Source: Tepidimonas sp. UBA997 (GTDB lineage Bacteria > Pseudomonadota > Gammaproteobacteria > Burkholderiales > Burkholderiaceae_C). From it: a stretch of DNA of 7,245 nucleotides. The DNA lies in NCBI GenBank assembly GCA_002291945.1, contig DBAZ01000023.1, positions 1 to 7,245 on the forward strand. The letters run 5' to 3'. Position 1 is the first letter of the stretch, and the number at the start of each line of letters is the position of its first letter. Position numbers and translations under genes: made by a program. Under the pieces are notes generated by a model. The model was not told the origin of the DNA. It was given only the letters and a program-made list of their open reading frames with translations, and ran no database searches. Shown here one piece after another: positions 5,980-7,245 of the stretch.

Positions 5980-6831
5980 TTATCCCGCTTCTCGTTGCAT
6001 GGCCAGCCAGACCTTCAGGCCCTCAACGGTCGGGCCGACATCGTGAACCCGCAAAATCCTGGCTCCACGGTCAGCGGCCAGAACGGCAGCCGTCACACTG
6101 GCGACGACCCGCTGGCTGGGCGATTCGATGCCGGTGACCTGCCCGAGAGAGGATTTTCTCGACCATCCGGCCAGCAGCGGCCAACCCAGCGACAAAACCT
6201 CATGCTGCCGAGCCAGGAGTGCGAAATTCTGCTTCACCGATTTGCCGAACCCGGTGCCGACATCGAGCACCAGACGGCCGGATTGCACGCCCTGGGCCAT
6301 CAGGTGGGCGGCTCGTTGATGCAGAAAACGGCTCACCTGAGGCACGGCATCACCCTCCATGGGCGCCAACTGCATGGTTTGCGGCTCCAGGTGCATGTGC
6401 ATCAGGCAGAGCCCGCATCGACCATGGCGAACCACCACCGACTCAGCCAGAAGGCCATCAGCGCCTTCACGACGCAAGGCCCAGACATCATTGATGATGT
6501 CCACGCCGAGGTCCAGACAGGCCTGCATCACTTCAGGTTTGTAGGTGTCGATCGACAGCGGAATTCCCCAGCCGATCAACTCACGGATCAGCGGAATGAG
6601 CCTGTCGAGCTCCTGCTTCAGCGGTAATGGGCTGGCACCAGGGCGGGTGGATTCGGCACCGACATCCAGGATGCCAGCGCCGTTTCTGATCATGGCTTCT
6701 GCATGAGCCAGCGCTGCACGCAGATCGACAAACTGCCCACCATCGGAGAAAGAATCGGGGGTTGCATTGAGTATGCCCATGACCACCGGCGTGGACAGGT
6801 CGATCTGGAAGCGGGTGGTTTGCCAAGTCAC
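5980..6831 (-). CDS. folP: FolP, dihydropteroate synthase
   Basis: This enzyme joins 4-aminobenzoate to dihydropterin pyrophosphate in folate synthesis and is the sulfonamide target. It is a TIM-barrel protein of 283 residues from the chosen start (E. coli 282). Motifs numbered from that start: MGILNATPDSFSDGG (18-32, with Asn22), VGAESTRPGA (57-66), SIDTYKPEV (93-101), IINDVWAL (112-119), LMHMH (143-147), LDVGTGFGKS (189-198), WSRKSS (223-228) and RVHD (261-264). Several motif positions differ from the common form: DVGTGFGK in place of DPGxGFGK, AESTRPGA in place of GESTRPGA. Catalytic and ligand residues appear present. The frame opens at TTG 6849, but that has no ribosome site and lies 5 nt after a hairpin. 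GTG 6831 has GAGG 7 nt upstream and gives MTWQTTRFQIDL, the usual opening. Neighbours are ftsH upstream and glmM downstream. Confidence 0.95.
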   Translation of the reverse strand: MTWQTTRFQIDLSTPVVMGILNATPDSFSDGGQFVDLRAALAHAEAMIRNGAGILDVGAESTRPGASPLPLKQELDRLIPLIRELIGWGIPLSIDTYKPEVMQACLDLGVDIINDVWALRREGADGLLAESVVVRHGRCGLCLMHMHLEPQTMQLAPMEGDAVPQVSRFLHQRAAHLMAQGVQSGRLVLDVGTGFGKSVKQNFALLARQHEVLSLGWPLLAGWSRKSSLGQVTGIESPSQRVVASVTAAVLAADRGARILRVHDVGPTVEGLKVWLAMQREAG

Positions 6832-6838
6832 ATGCGTG

Positions 6839-6842
6839 CCTC
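6839..6842 (-). promoter_or_regulatory. Ribosome binding site deciding the folP start
   Basis: On the minus strand it reads GAGG, followed by 7 nt and then GTG at 6831. It is the only Shine-Dalgarno-like sequence between the hairpin at 6855-6874 and the conserved part of FolP, so it supports the GTG over the upstream TTG at 6849. Confidence 0.6.
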
Positions 6843-6854
6843 GCGACAATGAAG

Positions 6855-6874
6855 CAGGGGCCCGAAGGCCCCTG
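6855..6874 (-). terminator. Hairpin with UUCG tetraloop between ftsH and folP
   Basis: On the minus strand CAGGGGCC, loop TTCG, GGCCCCTG form a perfect 8-bp GC-rich stem. The loop is the C(UUCG)G type known for extra stability. It starts 17 bp after the ftsH stop. What follows (CTTCATTG) is only mildly T-rich, so it is a terminator-like hairpin and not a textbook intrinsic terminator. It could reduce read-through from ftsH into folP, mark an RNA-processing site, or protect the ftsH mRNA end. On the plus strand the same stem is followed by AAAACA, so no terminator in that direction. Confidence 0.55.
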
Positions 6875-6891
6875 AAAACACCTGACTGAGA

Positions 6892-7245
6892 TCAGGCAGC
6901 GGTTGGAGAAGGATCTGTCTTCACTGCTGGGGATCCGCCGTTGCCCCCGCCACCCGTGCTGGGGTTGCGGGGCGTGAAGTCTTTGGGCGGACGCGGCGGC
7001 TTGCCGGCCATGATGTCGTTGATCTGATCGGCGTCGATGGTTTCCCACTCCAGCAAGGCCTTGGCCATGGCATGCATGTGGTCGGCGTGTTCCTCGATCA
7101 AGCGCCGCGCCAGCGCGTATTGCTGGTCGATGATGCGGCGCACCTCGGCATCCACCTTGCGCATGGTTTCTTCGCTCATGTTGGTGGTTTTGGTGATGGA
7201 GCGGCCAAGGAACACCTCGCCCTCGTTTTCGGCATAGACCATCGG
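6892..7245 (-). CDS. ftsH: FtsH, ATP-dependent zinc metalloprotease (C-terminal part, cut by window edge)
   Basis: The last 117 codons of a membrane-anchored AAA+ protease that degrades misfolded membrane proteins and selected regulators. The visible part starts at the window edge with PMVYAENEGEVFLGRS and continues with helical peptidase-domain sequence (MSEETMRKVDAEVRRII, HMHAMAKALLEWETIDADQINDIM), both closely like E. coli FtsH. It ends in a low-complexity Gly/Pro/Ser tail (GGGGNGGSP region), common in FtsH. The transmembrane segments, AAA+ module and zinc-binding HEXXH lie outside the window. It precedes folP and glmM, the conserved ftsH-folP-glmM order. The gap to folP is 60 bp and holds a stable hairpin, so ftsH may be partly uncoupled from folP. 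Confidence 0.96.
   Translation of the reverse strand, partial: PMVYAENEGEVFLGRSITKTTNMSEETMRKVDAEVRRIIDQQYALARRLIEEHADHMHAMAKALLEWETIDADQINDIMAGKPPRPPKDFTPRNPSTGGGGNGGSPAVKTDPSPTAA

Noticed and set aside
5938..6627. A 229-codon open frame on the plus strand opposite folP
   Set aside because: It is antisense to conserved folP, lacks a recognisable domain or ribosome site, and crosses the folP-glmM junction.
6881..6896. CCTGA...TCAGG inverted repeat over the ftsH stop
   Set aside because: A 5-bp stem with a 6-nt loop is too short to claim as a functional structure beside the far stronger hairpin at 6855-6874.

Overview
The window looks like a core chromosomal segment of a GC-rich betaproteobacterium, most probably order Burkholderiales and perhaps close to the Comamonadaceae. 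The grounds are the character of the proteins (a Ppx with an IGGRSTE phosphate loop, a SixA beginning MDLILWRHAEAED, a PPK1 with the FLDRDQSILAFNERVLDW opening) and the ftsH-folP-glmM gene order shared by beta- and gammaproteobacteria. This placement rests on remembered family resemblance, not on a database search. There is no transposase, tRNA, rRNA, CRISPR array or phage gene, and codon use looks uniform by eye.

Layout from left to right: the 5' end of pstS (minus strand, leaving the window at base 1); a 185-bp divergent control region with a candidate Pho box; ppx (plus strand); sixA and ppk1 (minus strand, tightly coupled, with sixA meeting ppx tail to tail over 4 bp); a 160-bp gap with a GC-rich hairpin; glmM, folP and the 3' end of ftsH (all minus strand). 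A UUCG-capped hairpin separates ftsH from folP. Coding density is very high. The only gene-free stretches are about 185, 160, 60 and 30 bp.

The left half is a phosphate and polyphosphate module. PstS captures periplasmic phosphate for the Pst transporter, PPK1 makes polyphosphate through a phosphohistidine intermediate, Ppx breaks polyphosphate down, and SixA is a small histidine-phosphate phosphatase co-encoded with PPK1. The right half is housekeeping: FtsH (membrane protease), FolP (folate synthesis) and GlmM (UDP-GlcNAc synthesis).

I see no clearly undescribed system here. The points most worth a second look are the repeat cluster between pstS and ppx, the PPK1-SixA coupling, the overlapping convergent ends of ppx and sixA, and the start codon of folP, which should probably move downstream to a GTG.
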